In this document: in pieces, positions 8,706 through 17,711 of the stretch
How positions within the stretch are numbered: position 1 is the stretch's first letter
Layout: each line of letters starts with the position of its first letter
From: JABMOV01 sp964654545
GTDB lineage: Bacteria > Fidelibacterota > Marinisomatia > Marinisomatales > JABMOV01
Reading direction: 5' to 3'
NCBI GenBank assembly: GCA_964654545.1
Contig: CAZZIU010000001.1
Coordinates: 99,543 to 163,542, forward strand
DNA: 64,000 bases
Program-made: the position numbers and the translations under genes
The notes under the pieces: generated by a model
Told to the model about the DNA's origin: nothing
What the model saw: only the letters and a program-made list of their open reading frames with translations
Database searches by the model: none

Positions 8706-11700
8706 CTACTTAATTAACATCATTTTTCGAGTCTGACTAAATGCATCGCTTTGCATCCTGACAAAATAAACACCACTTGGATGCTCTTTTGCCACCCATA
8801 CTACGCGATACTGTCCGGCACCCTGGTATTCATCTACAAGTCTGTCCACTTCCCTGCCCAACGTATTGTAAACCACAATGGATACGAATCCATCCTCCGG
8901 TAAATCATATCGTAATTCAGTCGTGGGATTAAATGGATTGGGGTAATTGGGAGACAGAGCATATGAATCAGGAATCTCCGCTCCAACAATAATTGCCAGA
9001 ACTTGGGTAGATACTACACTTGCTTCGCTTTCATTCCCGTTGAAATCGGTTGCTGTCACCTCGTAGGTGTATTCATGCCCAGATTCAATTGAATTATCCA
9101 CAAACACAGTGTCGCCCAGTACACCAAGTTCTATTAAATCGGAGCCATCGGTATATCGTGTTAATCTATAATAATTGAAATCTTCTTCCATGGAAGGATT
9201 CCAGGTTAACAGTACCGAACCTTGACCTGGGTCAACCACAGCATTAAATCCGTTTGGAGCCATGGGATGTAAATTGTCCACGGAGTATCCCATTGCTGGT
9301 TCTGAGTCATAAAAGTCCCACGGATTCATGGCGTGGGCTGTCACCCTGAAGGTCGACCAGAATTCTCCAGTCGGACCAGTGAATAGGTTTGAATCAACTA
9401 GTGTAGGTACAACCATCGAGTATGGTTCCATTCCATGGAAAGGAACAGTGGCAATAAAATCCCATAATGGAGGTAAATCTGTATTTGGTATTTGACGCCA
9501 TATACTAAATTGTGTCCACGGCATATCACCATCTTGACTACCGGGATTCCAAATGATATGTACTTGTCGGCCTTGATCATTAGGGACATCAAAAATACCC
9601 ATAATCTGAGGCGGTGTTGACATCGGTTGATACAATTCGAGGGTTACTTCTACAGTGTCGTATTCAGCGACTCCCACAAGTACCGAGTTTGAAGTACCAT
9701 AACCCGGTGCCTGGGCCATTACCCAGAAAGAATCAGAGGGAACATCTATATGGAAATAACCGCCGGTAGACGTCATTGCGTATCCATCGTAAAAGTTGCC
9801 AAATGCCCATACATCTGCTCCAATAACTGGCGACCCTGTAGTTCCATCAACAACATACCCTTCAATGGCACCGTTGGTAATAATTTGATTAAGCATAAAA
9901 TCGAGCTGAATATTATCAAAATTAATGTCCACCATCTCCCAATCATCCATGTAGCCGTCCAGATAGGCATGCACGCCGTAGGATCCATTAGGTAGGTCAA
10001 ACCAGTAGTAGCCACTACCATCTGTATAGGTGTTGTCCCAATAAATATCATTTCCAACATTGATTTCTACATCCTGTAGCGGTTGACCATTCTCATCGGT
10101 GACATATCCGTATAGAGAACCATCAATGGTTATCGGGCTTAGATAAAAATCCATTTGCAACACATTGTCTTGAATGACCACGTTGTCAAAAGATTCTGAG
10201 AAATATTCATCTGCACCTGCATATACCGTGTATACCCCATTTTCTAATGGAAGATAAAAATATCCTCCATTCCAACTTCCCGTGCCATTACCACCCCATC
10301 CATTATCTGCATGAACCCATCCAAAATCAATCGGATCCATGGTGTTGGCATCATAAATATATCCTTCGATACCACCAGATACAGTGACAAGGTAAATATC
10401 GGCATTTGTGGTACCGGAAAATACCTGATCAGGCATGGATTCAATCAAGGTTCCTGGAGGTAAATTGTCCCAGTTTATGCCAAGACTATATCCCCCGTAC
10501 ATATCGGCTTCAGAAGAAACACTCAAGTAATAATTTCCACTCGGGTCCGGATGTGTTCGTGTCCACCCAATATCAGACCAGGCATCAATATCGACACCAT
10601 CCCAGGGCGTACCATTCAGGTAGACTGTCCCGGAAATGGATTCATTAGTGTTATAGACCATAAAATCGTACCAGGTAGTATCGTATTCGAATAATTCAAT
10701 GGTGACGTCATTGGGAACCAGATAATCAGGTATGAGTGCCCATTCATCCAATCCAACTTGCCACATTCCGCTATCCAAAGCCATCATATAATAGCCGTCT
10801 GAATCAGTAGTAGTTCCGTATCCAGGACCATCCTTGGACGCCCAAACATCAACATCAGGAATCGCATTATCGAAAAAATCTAGAACTTGTCCTTCGATAC
10901 CGGAATTAGGGTAATGAAAGTTGAAATCAAAACCTGTTTCATGTCCAAGAACCATTACATCATAGTACGATGTGTCGGCAATCATTCCGTCAGTAACCCC
11001 GAGAAAATCCATTGCCATTAAAGCCCAAAGGCCTGAATCAGGAACAAAATTTTGGAAATGCCCGTTAAGGTTAGTTACTGTCATCCACGGATCGGGGTTA
11101 TCATTGTTATCATCCATGCGAAATGCAACAATTATAATATTGGGATCACCGGGTGACACTTGACCTGACAGAGAATATGGTGAATCGATCGGATCAATAG
11201 AGACTGAACCTGCATCTGAACCACCCCCATCGGATGCTTCATAATAAAATTGGATATTGCTCACTCGATTGGGGCCATCCTCGCCACCTAACATGGTGAT
11301 TTCATAGATACCCCAAGCTGGATTTTCATCATCCATATCATTATCCATAATCTGTTGATACTCACCTAAATCATAATCATAGGCAGGATCAAAAATTCCA
11401 TCCCCATCACTTTCAATCCATAGAGATACATCAGCGATGGAGTCGCCAGTTGAGAATGTTACAGTTACGACAAAATCCTCCCCCTGTGTTATGGTCGCAT
11501 CGTCCAATCCATTAATTTTCACATCTATGGTATCTGTACGGCTCCCGTTATCCGATACCCTGTTTATGTGCTGATATTTGTTGGTATTGTGTTTCAATTT
11601 CCAAGGAATACCTGGAGAATTAACATGTTTCTGATTTAATGTAGACTGTTTAAGATTTAATTGTTTGGTTTTGTTGAAATTCCGAAACAAATCACCCTGG

Positions 11701-11891
11701 AGGTGCTTTGCTTTTAGGCTTTGCATCTCTTTCACCTTATCTACCATCAGCTGGGATGTTTGATCATCTAATGCTGTCTGGTTTCGGGCAGTAATTTGGT
11801 TGGTATTTCCAGCACCAAATGCAATGGAAATAATGAGAATAATCGGGAACAATAATTTGGTATTAAGTAAGGCGTGATTGTACGGATACAT
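8706..11891 (-). CDS. Large secreted protein with carboxypeptidase-regulatory-like repeats and type IX sorting domain
   Basis: A signal peptide (LLFPIILIISIAFGAG) begins the 1061-residue product. A long middle region contains about six modules starting with [AGS]-[IL]-x-G-x-[VI] (SLSGQV, GIEGQV, SISGTV, GIEGYI, SLYGYV, AIEGYV), the pattern of carboxypeptidase regulatory-like/prealbumin-type beta domains. An FN3-like module (APNGFNAVV to VTATDFNGNE) follows. The last 80 residues are the sorting domain: SPNYPNPFNPTTELRY, then NTLGREVDRLVD, GVYFVRM and SQTRKMMLIK. Such domains route FCB proteins through type IX secretion to the surface. AAGGAG lies 7 nt before the start. No catalytic domain was recognised, so a structural or binding role is more likely than an enzyme. 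Confidence 0.85.
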   Translation of the reverse strand: MYPYNHALLNTKLLFPIILIISIAFGAGNTNQITARNQTALDDQTSQLMVDKVKEMQSLKAKHLQGDLFRNFNKTKQLNLKQSTLNQKHVNSPGIPWKLKHNTNKYQHINRVSDNGSRTDTIDVKINGLDDATITQGEDFVVTVTFSTGDSIADVSLWIESDGDGIFDPAYDYDLGEYQQIMDNDMDDENPAWGIYEITMLGGEDGPNRVSNIQFYYEASDGGGSDAGSVSIDPIDSPYSLSGQVSPGDPNIIIVAFRMDDNNDNPDPWMTVTNLNGHFQNFVPDSGLWALMAMDFLGVTDGMIADTSYYDVMVLGHETGFDFNFHYPNSGIEGQVLDFFDNAIPDVDVWASKDGPGYGTTTDSDGYYMMALDSGMWQVGLDEWALIPDYLVPNDVTIELFEYDTTWYDFMVYNTNESISGTVYLNGTPWDGVDIDAWSDIGWTRTHPDPSGNYYLSVSSEADMYGGYSLGINWDNLPPGTLIESMPDQVFSGTTNADIYLVTVSGGIEGYIYDANTMDPIDFGWVHADNGWGGNGTGSWNGGYFYLPLENGVYTVYAGADEYFSESFDNVVIQDNVLQMDFYLSPITIDGSLYGYVTDENGQPLQDVEINVGNDIYWDNTYTDGSGYYWFDLPNGSYGVHAYLDGYMDDWEMVDINFDNIQLDFMLNQIITNGAIEGYVVDGTTGSPVIGADVWAFGNFYDGYAMTSTGGYFHIDVPSDSFWVMAQAPGYGTSNSVLVGVAEYDTVEVTLELYQPMSTPPQIMGIFDVPNDQGRQVHIIWNPGSQDGDMPWTQFSIWRQIPNTDLPPLWDFIATVPFHGMEPYSMVVPTLVDSNLFTGPTGEFWSTFRVTAHAMNPWDFYDSEPAMGYSVDNLHPMAPNGFNAVVDPGQGSVLLTWNPSMEEDFNYYRLTRYTDGSDLIELGVLGDTVFVDNSIESGHEYTYEVTATDFNGNESEASVVSTQVLAIIVGAEIPDSYALSPNYPNPFNPTTELRYDLPEDGFVSIVVYNTLGREVDRLVDEYQGAGQYRVVWVAKEHPSGVYFVRMQSDAFSQTRKMMLIK

Positions 11892-12003
11892 GGTTCATCT
11901 CCTTCACCGTTGTTAAAAGCTAAATGAACTTACCAGATTGGAAATCCATTCTCTGTGATTGTAGTCACCACTTTACAAATGGTCTGGAGACGTAAAAAAA
12001 AGG

Positions 12004-12291
12004 TTACAACAATTGATCAATGCTTTTAGCCAGCGAAAAATCGAGAAGAGTAATTCCATTGGCGTCGTGGGTTGATAGTAACACAGTGACTTTACACCAA
12101 CCAATGATCAATTCCGGGTGATGGTTTTTTTCCTCGGCAATTGTTGCGATACGTTGAACAAATTTAATTCCATGTAAATATTCATTAAATGTATAGGATT
12201 TCTGAATAGTATGGTTATGGTACTCCCATCCGGGATACTCTATTAGTCTAGTGTTAATCTCGTTTAATGAGAGCGCTGCTAGCTTAGACAA
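12004..12291 (-). CDS. phhB: Pterin-4a-carbinolamine dehydratase
   Basis: A 95-residue protein of standard length with the family signature EKNHHPEL near residues 54-61, followed by TVLLSTHDANGITLLDFSLA. These enzymes dehydrate 4a-hydroxytetrahydropterin made by aromatic amino acid hydroxylases, and homologues are also found without a hydroxylase. The start overlaps the end of the MATE gene by 8 bp, so the two are co-translated. No hydroxylase gene lies in the window, so its partner is unknown. Confidence 0.9.
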   Translation of the reverse strand: MSKLAALSLNEINTRLIEYPGWEYHNHTIQKSYTFNEYLHGIKFVQRIATIAEEKNHHPELIIGWCKVTVLLSTHDANGITLLDFSLAKSIDQLL

Positions 12292-13645
12292 CGGGAACCT
12301 GTTTATGAAAGGCAGATCGTAGCCACAGGAGACTGATGGTAACTGCTACTACAGATGAAATCAACATGGCATACCAAACCCATTCAACTGGTTTGTGAAG
12401 TAATTGTGTAAACAATATTGCCAGAGGAACGGAAACACCTAATACACGGGTAATTGTAATTACTAACTGAGGCAATCCTCTACCCAAACCCTGTAAGACT
12501 CGACCAATATTCATACCAATAGCAACCAATGGGTATATCATACAAATAATCCGCAGATAATTGGTTCCTATGGTGATAATGGAAGATTCAGTGGTAAAAA
12601 CTGTCATAATGTGAGATGCACTAAAAAATATTACTACAGATAGCACCACTGTGATTGAGACAGCTCTTGAAATACCATACTTAACTACATGTCGCAACAT
12701 ATCGTATTCTTTTGCGCCATAAAACATCCCAACCAACGTGGTCAGACCCGTACCAATTCCCATTATGGGAAGAAAAATTATCATATCCACGCGACCTGCC
12801 ACCTGATAGGCTGCAACAGCTTCTGAAGAAAAAGTTGCGAGTATTCGGTTGAATGCACCTCCACCTGTAGCCATGATTACCATGGATAGAGAAGCGGGTA
12901 CTCCCACTTTAATTATATCATTTATAATGCCACTGGACCATTTAAAATCTTTCATTCTAAATGTTACATAGGCATGCTCCTTAATGAATATCATGTATGC
13001 GAAAATAATGAAAACCGTTATCTGACTGATTGCCGTTGCCATGGCTGCCCCTCGAACTCCCAAGTCAAGAGCAAATATAAATATTGGATCTAAAATGAGG
13101 TTGAGTAACGTCCCAAAACCTGCAACCATCATGGGGAGCGTCATATCCCCCTCACCTGCCAATATAGAGCGGAAAAATCCAGAAAAAATCATGAAGGGTA
13201 AACCAATACAGATAAATTCCAGGTAATCCCATGCATAGTGCAGAATTTCGCCTTTTGCACCTAAAAACGATAACATTTCCTGTCCGCGCCATAAGCCAAA
13301 CCCTGTCAATGTAATACTGATAAAAAAGGCAATGACAATTGCATGTTCAGCTGCATTATCAGCTGATCTTTTTCTATCGGCACCGATATAACGGGCTACG
13401 GTGGCAGTCACACCAGCCCCAAGACCCATTGTCATACCAAGTACAAGAAAAAATAATGGCATATTAAAAGCTACTGCAGCGATTGCGTCACCGCCCAATC
13501 GACCAATGAAAATCATATCCACAACAGTATAAACCGTGTGAATGGCCATCCCTGCAATTACGGGTATTGCCAATGTCCAAAGAGCTTTGGCAGGATTTTC
13601 TTTAAAGGCCGAAAGGCGGGAAGTTTTTTGCTTTTTCATTGACAT
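12284..13645 (-). CDS. MATE-family efflux transporter
   Basis: Twelve hydrophobic segments and typical MATE sequence (WTLAIPVIAGMAIHTVYTVV, then DMIFIGRLGGDAIAAVAF and LGMTMGLGAGVTATVARYIG) identify a NorM/DinF-type cation-coupled multidrug exporter of the usual 450-residue size. The reading frame is open to 13681, but the conserved protein begins near MSMKKQ; ATG at 13645 or 13639 gives the most natural start, and no clear ribosome site separates them. The pterin dehydratase gene is coupled downstream. Substrate cannot be predicted. Confidence 0.85.
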   Translation of the reverse strand: MSMKKQKTSRLSAFKENPAKALWTLAIPVIAGMAIHTVYTVVDMIFIGRLGGDAIAAVAFNMPLFFLVLGMTMGLGAGVTATVARYIGADRKRSADNAAEHAIVIAFFISITLTGFGLWRGQEMLSFLGAKGEILHYAWDYLEFICIGLPFMIFSGFFRSILAGEGDMTLPMMVAGFGTLLNLILDPIFIFALDLGVRGAAMATAISQITVFIIFAYMIFIKEHAYVTFRMKDFKWSSGIINDIIKVGVPASLSMVIMATGGGAFNRILATFSSEAVAAYQVAGRVDMIIFLPIMGIGTGLTTLVGMFYGAKEYDMLRHVVKYGISRAVSITVVLSVVIFFSASHIMTVFTTESSIITIGTNYLRIICMIYPLVAIGMNIGRVLQGLGRGLPQLVITITRVLGVSVPLAILFTQLLHKPVEWVWYAMLISSVVAVTISLLWLRSAFHKQVPVV

Positions 13646-13742
13646 AACAAGCATCAAATTTACATATAATAAACAGGTCACCTAAGATATAAGATAAATT
13701 TGTTTGCACCTATTAAACCGCAAACTGCGGAAATGATTATCC

Positions 13743-13955
13743 TCAGGAAAACCCGGAGCGAGCATTACAACCACCTACACCGGTTGTAGCAGTAGAAGCT
13801 GATCCAGTGGATATCATAGGTGCTGAAAGTAATTTTTGTGCATTCTTTTCGCCGCAACCCGGACACTCGATTTCCTCATCGGGCGTTGAACTTGAAAAAA
13901 CCAACTCTTCGAATGTCATATCGCAGGAATTACAACGATAATCGTACATTGGCAT
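13743..13955 (-). CDS. FmdB-type zinc ribbon protein
   Basis: A 70-residue protein starting MPMYDYRCNSCDMTFEEL with a second pair CPGCGEKNAQKLLSAP, the FmdB regulatory-protein zinc ribbon. The C-terminus is a low-complexity Ser/Thr/Gly tail with one more Cys. FmdB-type proteins are widespread and mostly uncharacterised. AAGGA lies 8 nt upstream of the start. It is the last gene of the minus-strand series beginning with the ECF sigma factor. Confidence 0.85.
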   Translation of the reverse strand: MPMYDYRCNSCDMTFEELVFSSSTPDEEIECPGCGEKNAQKLLSAPMISTGSASTATTGVGGCNARSGFS

Positions 13956-13976
13956 AACTCAGATCCTTATTGTTTT

Positions 13977-14030
13977 TTAATTAACGCGTTGTTTTCTTCT
14001 TCTACCTGAGGAAGATAGGGATTTCTTCAT
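13977..14030 (-). CDS. Possible 17-residue basic peptide
   Basis: ATG at 14030 overlaps the stop of the tiny membrane peptide (ATGA) and reads MKKSLSSSGRRRKQRVN before a TAA. It is strongly basic. Its short length makes it uncertain; it could instead be a tail read by frameshift from the preceding peptide. Confidence 0.22.
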   Translation of the reverse strand: MKKSLSSSGRRRKQRVN

Positions 14031-14116
14031 GTAGGTACACCAACCTTGGGGAATATGAAGCGCACGATACCGTACCAGGCGAAAATAACTAGTACTATGA
14101 GTAATCCATCCATCAT
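14027..14116 (-). CDS. Possible 29-residue single-helix membrane peptide
   Basis: ATG at 14116 overlaps the TGA of the DUF302 gene as ATGA. The product is MMDGLLIVLVIFAWYGIVRF followed by IFPKVGVPT: one hydrophobic helix with a basic end. The gene is too short for usual gene callers. Position in a tightly coupled operon supports translation; no family is recognised. Confidence 0.42.
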   Translation of the reverse strand: MMDGLLIVLVIFAWYGIVRFIFPKVGVPT

Positions 14117-14499
14117 ACGGCATCAACTGATTTTTTTAATAAATCATTCACCTGCGCTGCAAGATGCTCCACCGTATCCAAACCAGTGATTGATAGCATT
14201 TTTTTGGCATCAATCGCCGACACAGTGGTTGATCCATCTTCATTTTCCCAGATAGTAACATTACAGGGCAGTAAAAGTCCAATTTCATTTTCGATAGATA
14301 AGGCCTCAAAAGCAACTGGCGGATTACACGCTCCTAAAATTTTAAATTTTTTAAATGATTTATTTAACTTTTCTTTCATGGTGTGTTTCACATCTATTTC
14401 TGTAATCACACCAAAGCCATTCGCTCTAAGCGATGCCCTAATTCTTTTATCTACATCATTAAATGACAGGGATACTTTTCTCTGATATCCATATTTCAT
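14113..14499 (-). CDS. DUF302 domain protein
   Basis: A 128-residue protein with the DUF302 pattern: an N-terminal strand-helix (GYQRKVSLSFNDVDKRI), GVITEIDVKHTMKEKL, ILGACNPPVAFEAL, then IGLLLPCNVTIWENEDGSTTVS. The conserved GACNP and LLPCNV cysteines are present. DUF302 proteins are small soluble proteins often found near sulfur-handling and redox genes; the biochemical role is unknown. The gene starts 1 bp after DUF6132 and its stop overlaps the start of a tiny membrane peptide. Confidence 0.85.
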   Translation of the reverse strand: MKYGYQRKVSLSFNDVDKRIRASLRANGFGVITEIDVKHTMKEKLNKSFKKFKILGACNPPVAFEALSIENEIGLLLPCNVTIWENEDGSTTVSAIDAKKMLSITGLDTVEHLAAQVNDLLKKSVDAV

Positions 14500-14500
14500 A

Positions 14501-14710
14501 TTACTTACTCAATTTTTGTTTCGTTGGAAAGACCCAAACCAGTCCCACGACAGCCCCATACAGGGTGGAATTCAACGGGTTACTTGTAATCGCGCATGTT
14601 CCTGATTGACATCCGATAAAATAATAGTAGGAATACCCTAATAAACTACCTACCGCGATTCCCAGGGATAACGACTTCCAGCTGTCTTTAATTTGATTGA
14701 ACAAGTTCAT
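14501..14710 (-). CDS. DUF6132-type small membrane protein
   Basis: The 69-residue product has two hydrophobic stretches, LGIAVGSLLGYSYYYFIG and STLYGAVVGLVWVF, flanking GCQSGTCAITSNP, a two-cysteine loop typical of DUF6132. Proteins of this type are common in FCB bacteria next to rhodanese, DUF302 or redox genes. The function is unknown; the cysteine pair and neighbours suggest thiol or sulfur chemistry at the membrane. It overlaps the DUF1858 gene by 23 bp. Confidence 0.75.
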   Translation of the reverse strand: MNLFNQIKDSWKSLSLGIAVGSLLGYSYYYFIGCQSGTCAITSNPLNSTLYGAVVGLVWVFPTKQKLSK

Positions 14711-14894
14711 TCAATTCTTCGATGATATTTTCCAAATTGGTTACACCTTTTTCCAGTGCTAATTGTTCCAGCGTACCCCAGACCGGTTCACCGCAGGCAA
14801 TACAGACCAATCCGTGGTCCGCCAGCGGGCGAATAACCTGAGGATATTCCTTGACCAAATCTTCAATGTACATCGTGGCAGCAATCATGATCAA
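14688..14894 (-). CDS. DUF1858 domain protein
   Basis: A 68-residue protein made of one DUF1858 domain: IEDLVKEYPQVIRPLADHGL, then the redox-type CIACGEPVWGTLEQLA and a helix. DUF1858 occurs alone or fused to disulfide reductases and hybrid-cluster-associated proteins; the CxxC pair suggests thiol or metal chemistry. The start overlaps the stop of the anti-sigma gene as ATGA, so it belongs to the sigma operon. Residues before MYIEDL may not be translated if the internal ATG is used. Confidence 0.8.
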   Translation of the reverse strand: MIMIAATMYIEDLVKEYPQVIRPLADHGLVCIACGEPVWGTLEQLALEKGVTNLENIIEELNELVQSN

Positions 14895-15133
14895 TTTTTC
14901 TCTTTCAGATCTAGCAGTTTAAAAAGTCGATCGGTCACGCCCCCGGGGATTGGCAATTGGTCTTCGGTTTCACGATACAATCTGATCGTTTGGTTCACAC
15001 TATCGACATAGATTTTGCAATCTGGGCAATCTTCCATATGATGTGCAACTTCTTCTATGATATCAGATCCAAAATCTTTTCCCAGTTGATCCTCAACCAG
15101 TTTTAAGAATTTATCATGGGGTTTATGCACCAT
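14891..15133 (-). CDS. Soluble zinc-finger anti-sigma factor
   Basis: The 80-residue product carries the anti-sigma zinc motif His32-x3-Cys36-x2-Cys39 in HHMEDCPDC, followed by the amphipathic helix that binds the sigma factor. No membrane segment is present, unlike RseA-type anti-sigmas, so the signal is probably sensed in the cytoplasm, possibly by thiol oxidation as in RsrA. The start at 15133 (MVHKPHDKF) overlaps the sigma gene by 11 bp; a longer frame to 15175 would add unrelated residues. Gene order sigma then anti-sigma is the usual one. Confidence 0.85.
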   Translation of the reverse strand: MVHKPHDKFLKLVEDQLGKDFGSDIIEEVAHHMEDCPDCKIYVDSVNQTIRLYRETEDQLPIPGGVTDRLFKLLDLKEKN

Positions 15134-15725
15134 AAGGTATCTCCACACATTGTAGATGATTCGCCAGCTGATCACGGAGGAATAATCGTGCTCGCATCAG
15201 TCTAACTTTTACATTTGCCTCACTTATATCAAGTATTTTGCTGGTTTCTTTTGTGGACATGTTTTCCAGGTCCCGTAATACAAAAACCGCACGGTAATTG
15301 TCCGGGAGTGCCTGCATTGCTTTTTTTAAACATTCCAGAAATACCTGATCATCCAGCTTATCCTCGAGATGATCCGGCCATTCGCTTAACTGATGTCCCT
15401 TTAAATATGCATGCTCTGAGTCGCTAAGCGAAACCGTCTGAGTCGTGTATTTTTTATCCCTCAACTTGCCCAGTGCAACATTCGTAGCTACGCGATACAA
15501 CCAGGTATAGAAAGAAGATTTTCCCGAAAAGGTGGATATTTTTCTGATCATCAATACAAATGTTTCTTGTAATACGTCTTCAGCGTCCTCTTCATTTCGC
15601 ATCATTCGCAAAGCCAATCCATAGATTTTTGGTGAATAGATTTTTACCAACTCAGCAAGTGAAGCTTTATCCCCCTGTTGTGCTTTTTCAACTATTTTCT
15701 TTTCGTCTATGAGTTGTTTTTCCAT
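15123..15725 (-). CDS. ECF-type RNA polymerase sigma factor
   Basis: Region 2 is seen as SLAELVKIYSPKIYGLALRM, then NEEDAEDVLQETFVLMIRKI and SFYTWLYRVATNVALGKLRD. Region 4 is LPDNYRAVFVLRDLENMSTK followed by ETSKILDISEANVKVRLMRARL. At 200 residues it is a standard group 4 sigma. It is followed by its anti-sigma and small redox-type genes, the likely regulon core. Upstream, TGTAAC-like and CATCAAA-like elements (revcomp of 15785-15791 and 15763-15769) are spaced 15 bp apart and could be an autoregulated ECF promoter, but this is weak. The signal is unknown. Confidence 0.92.
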   Translation of the reverse strand: MEKQLIDEKKIVEKAQQGDKASLAELVKIYSPKIYGLALRMMRNEEDAEDVLQETFVLMIRKISTFSGKSSFYTWLYRVATNVALGKLRDKKYTTQTVSLSDSEHAYLKGHQLSEWPDHLEDKLDDQVFLECLKKAMQALPDNYRAVFVLRDLENMSTKETSKILDISEANVKVRLMRARLFLRDQLANHLQCVEIPYGA

Positions 15726-15799
15726 TGGAACTATAAGTCTGTATTTACCGGCGTCAGAATAATTTGATGCTCAATAATGATTGATGTTACACTTATTTA

Positions 15800-17602
15800 T
15801 TAAACTGGAGAAAATGGCCACAATATAGGTATCATTATCACTGCGACTATCCAAAGGAGTATTGCCAGTGGAAATCCAACTTTGAAATAGTCACTGAATT
15901 TATATCCACCAGGACCAAATACCATTAAATTGGTCTGATACCCTACTGGAGTAATGAAGGATGCAGAGGCAGCAAAGCAAATCACAAAAACAAACGGTCG
16001 GGGATCGAGACCCACCTGGGCAGCCAGAGATAGTGCCACTGGAGTCATAATAATTGCCGTCGCGGCGTTGGATGAGATTTCAGTCATAATTATGGTCAAT
16101 AAATACAAGAAACCAAGTAATGCATGGGGTGCTAAACCTGTGGGAAAAAGAGTGGCAGTGTGAATGAGCAGATTTCCCACCCAGAGGGCTGTACCAGATG
16201 ATTGTATCACAAACCCAAGTGGGATGAGAGCACCAATTAAAATTATAACCTGCCACCTGATCGCCCGATATGACTCATTGGGAGTGATTAATCTGAAAAC
16301 CCACAGGATTGCAACCGCAATTAAGGCACCTTTGAGAATGCTCATGGTTCCAGTTGCAGATAAAATCACGATTAAAATTATCAACAGGACACTCAGCCAC
16401 CAGAATCGATGCTTTGATAATTCTTCCTTGCGTTCTTCAATGACGATGAAATCCCCACTATTGCCTAAAGATTCGATTTTATCTCTCGGGCCGTAAACCA
16501 ACAAGGTATCGTAAGCGGAAAGAACGACATGGGCAATCTTTTTTCTAAGGATTGCTCCTTCTTTTCTGATGGCTAGCACAAAACTTCCAAATCTGCGTCG
16601 GAAATTGATTTCCTTCAGGTTTTTCCCAATAAGATCAGAATTTTGTGTAATTACCAGTTCTACCAGCATATTGTCGCTCTGGACCAATTCATCTTCGTTC
16701 AATTTTTGATCCGTAAGCATGGCAATTTTCTCTACCTCACGCATTCGAACAAAATTATCCAACGAGCCACGGACAATCAGAATATCCCCCTCTTCCAACA
16801 CAGTATTTCTAATGTTTGCAGTGATATGTGATCCTTCTCGTAAAATATCAATCACGGTGACATCGTAATTCCGGTTGATGTTGCGTTCAAGACAGGTTTT
16901 GCCAATCAAGGGCGATTCTGCCAGTATCCGTAATTCAGTTAAAAAGCCACCCATGTGAAACGATTTTGTTAAGCTGGTAGTAACGGTCCGTGATGGCAAC
17001 ATCTTCTTGGAGAACAATACCAAATATGAAATACCAATAATAACCATAAAAATGCCAAATTTTGTAAACTCAAAAACACCAAGGGGTGCTTGGGTACCAT
17101 CCTGAATGAGAATAGAATTGACAATCAAATTGGTTGAAGTACCTACCAGAGTCAAGGTTCCTCCAAGGATGGCTGCATAGCTAAGCGGAATTAACAATTT
17201 TGAGGGGCTCATACCATAGGACTGAGCAATTCGAATTGTGATGGGGATAAAAATTGATACAATTGCCGTGTTATTAACCAATGCGGAAGCAATAGCAATT
17301 GAAAGTAAAAAGATAATTAATCCCAGATTAATCGAACGTTTAAACATTTGATTAATGCGCACCACCAAATATTCCAGGACATGTGTTTTCTCGATTGCTT
17401 TTGTCAATATGAAGAGAAGTGCAATAGTAATTACTGCCGGATTAGAAAAACCGGAAATAGCCTGATCGGGGGTTAGGAGTCCTGTCAATAGCAACAGCGC
17501 TAAAATGAAAACGGCTGTTACATCAATGGGAAATCTTTCAGTTACAAAAAGAAAAAACGCCAGCATAATGATGGCTAGGACAATTGCAATTTCAATAGTC
17601 AT
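15800..17602 (-). CDS. SLC13/DASS-type permease with two TrkA-C domains
   Basis: The 600-residue product has membrane helices at both ends (IEIAIVLAIIMLAFFLFVTE, SALVNNTAIVSIFIPI, ILIGALIPLGFVIQSSGTAL) with the SLC13-type NNTA and SSNAATA motifs. The central portion (about residues 210-390) is soluble and holds two TrkA-C/RCK-C modules, seen as ESPLIGKTCLERNINRNYDV and NSDLIGKNLKEINFRRRFGS. Such proteins are annotated as anion or citrate-type transporters (sulfate, phosphate, dicarboxylates). The nucleotide-like RCK-C domains suggest ligand gating. Substrate is not predictable. It stands alone between the sigma operon and the HD-GYP gene. Confidence 0.85.
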   Translation of the reverse strand: MTIEIAIVLAIIMLAFFLFVTERFPIDVTAVFILALLLLTGLLTPDQAISGFSNPAVITIALLFILTKAIEKTHVLEYLVVRINQMFKRSINLGLIIFLLSIAIASALVNNTAIVSIFIPITIRIAQSYGMSPSKLLIPLSYAAILGGTLTLVGTSTNLIVNSILIQDGTQAPLGVFEFTKFGIFMVIIGISYLVLFSKKMLPSRTVTTSLTKSFHMGGFLTELRILAESPLIGKTCLERNINRNYDVTVIDILREGSHITANIRNTVLEEGDILIVRGSLDNFVRMREVEKIAMLTDQKLNEDELVQSDNMLVELVITQNSDLIGKNLKEINFRRRFGSFVLAIRKEGAILRKKIAHVVLSAYDTLLVYGPRDKIESLGNSGDFIVIEERKEELSKHRFWWLSVLLIILIVILSATGTMSILKGALIAVAILWVFRLITPNESYRAIRWQVIILIGALIPLGFVIQSSGTALWVGNLLIHTATLFPTGLAPHALLGFLYLLTIIMTEISSNAATAIIMTPVALSLAAQVGLDPRPFVFVICFAASASFITPVGYQTNLMVFGPGGYKFSDYFKVGFPLAILLWIVAVIMIPILWPFSPV

Positions 17603-17638
17603 GTTAGAACTTAATACAGATTCTTATTTCGGAAAATG

Positions 17639-17657
17639 CTTTTGGAATCCCCAAAAG
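17639..17657 (-). terminator. Possible weak terminator of the HD-GYP gene
   Basis: CTTTTGG (17639-17645) pairs with CCAAAAG (17651-17657) about 55 bp downstream of the HD-GYP stop. The trailing T-tract on the minus strand is short and interrupted. Confidence 0.3.
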
Positions 17658-17711
17658 AGGATAACTGTTCTGTTAATTGGTGTGAATTAGAATGAAAGAA
17701 TCGAATTGAAA

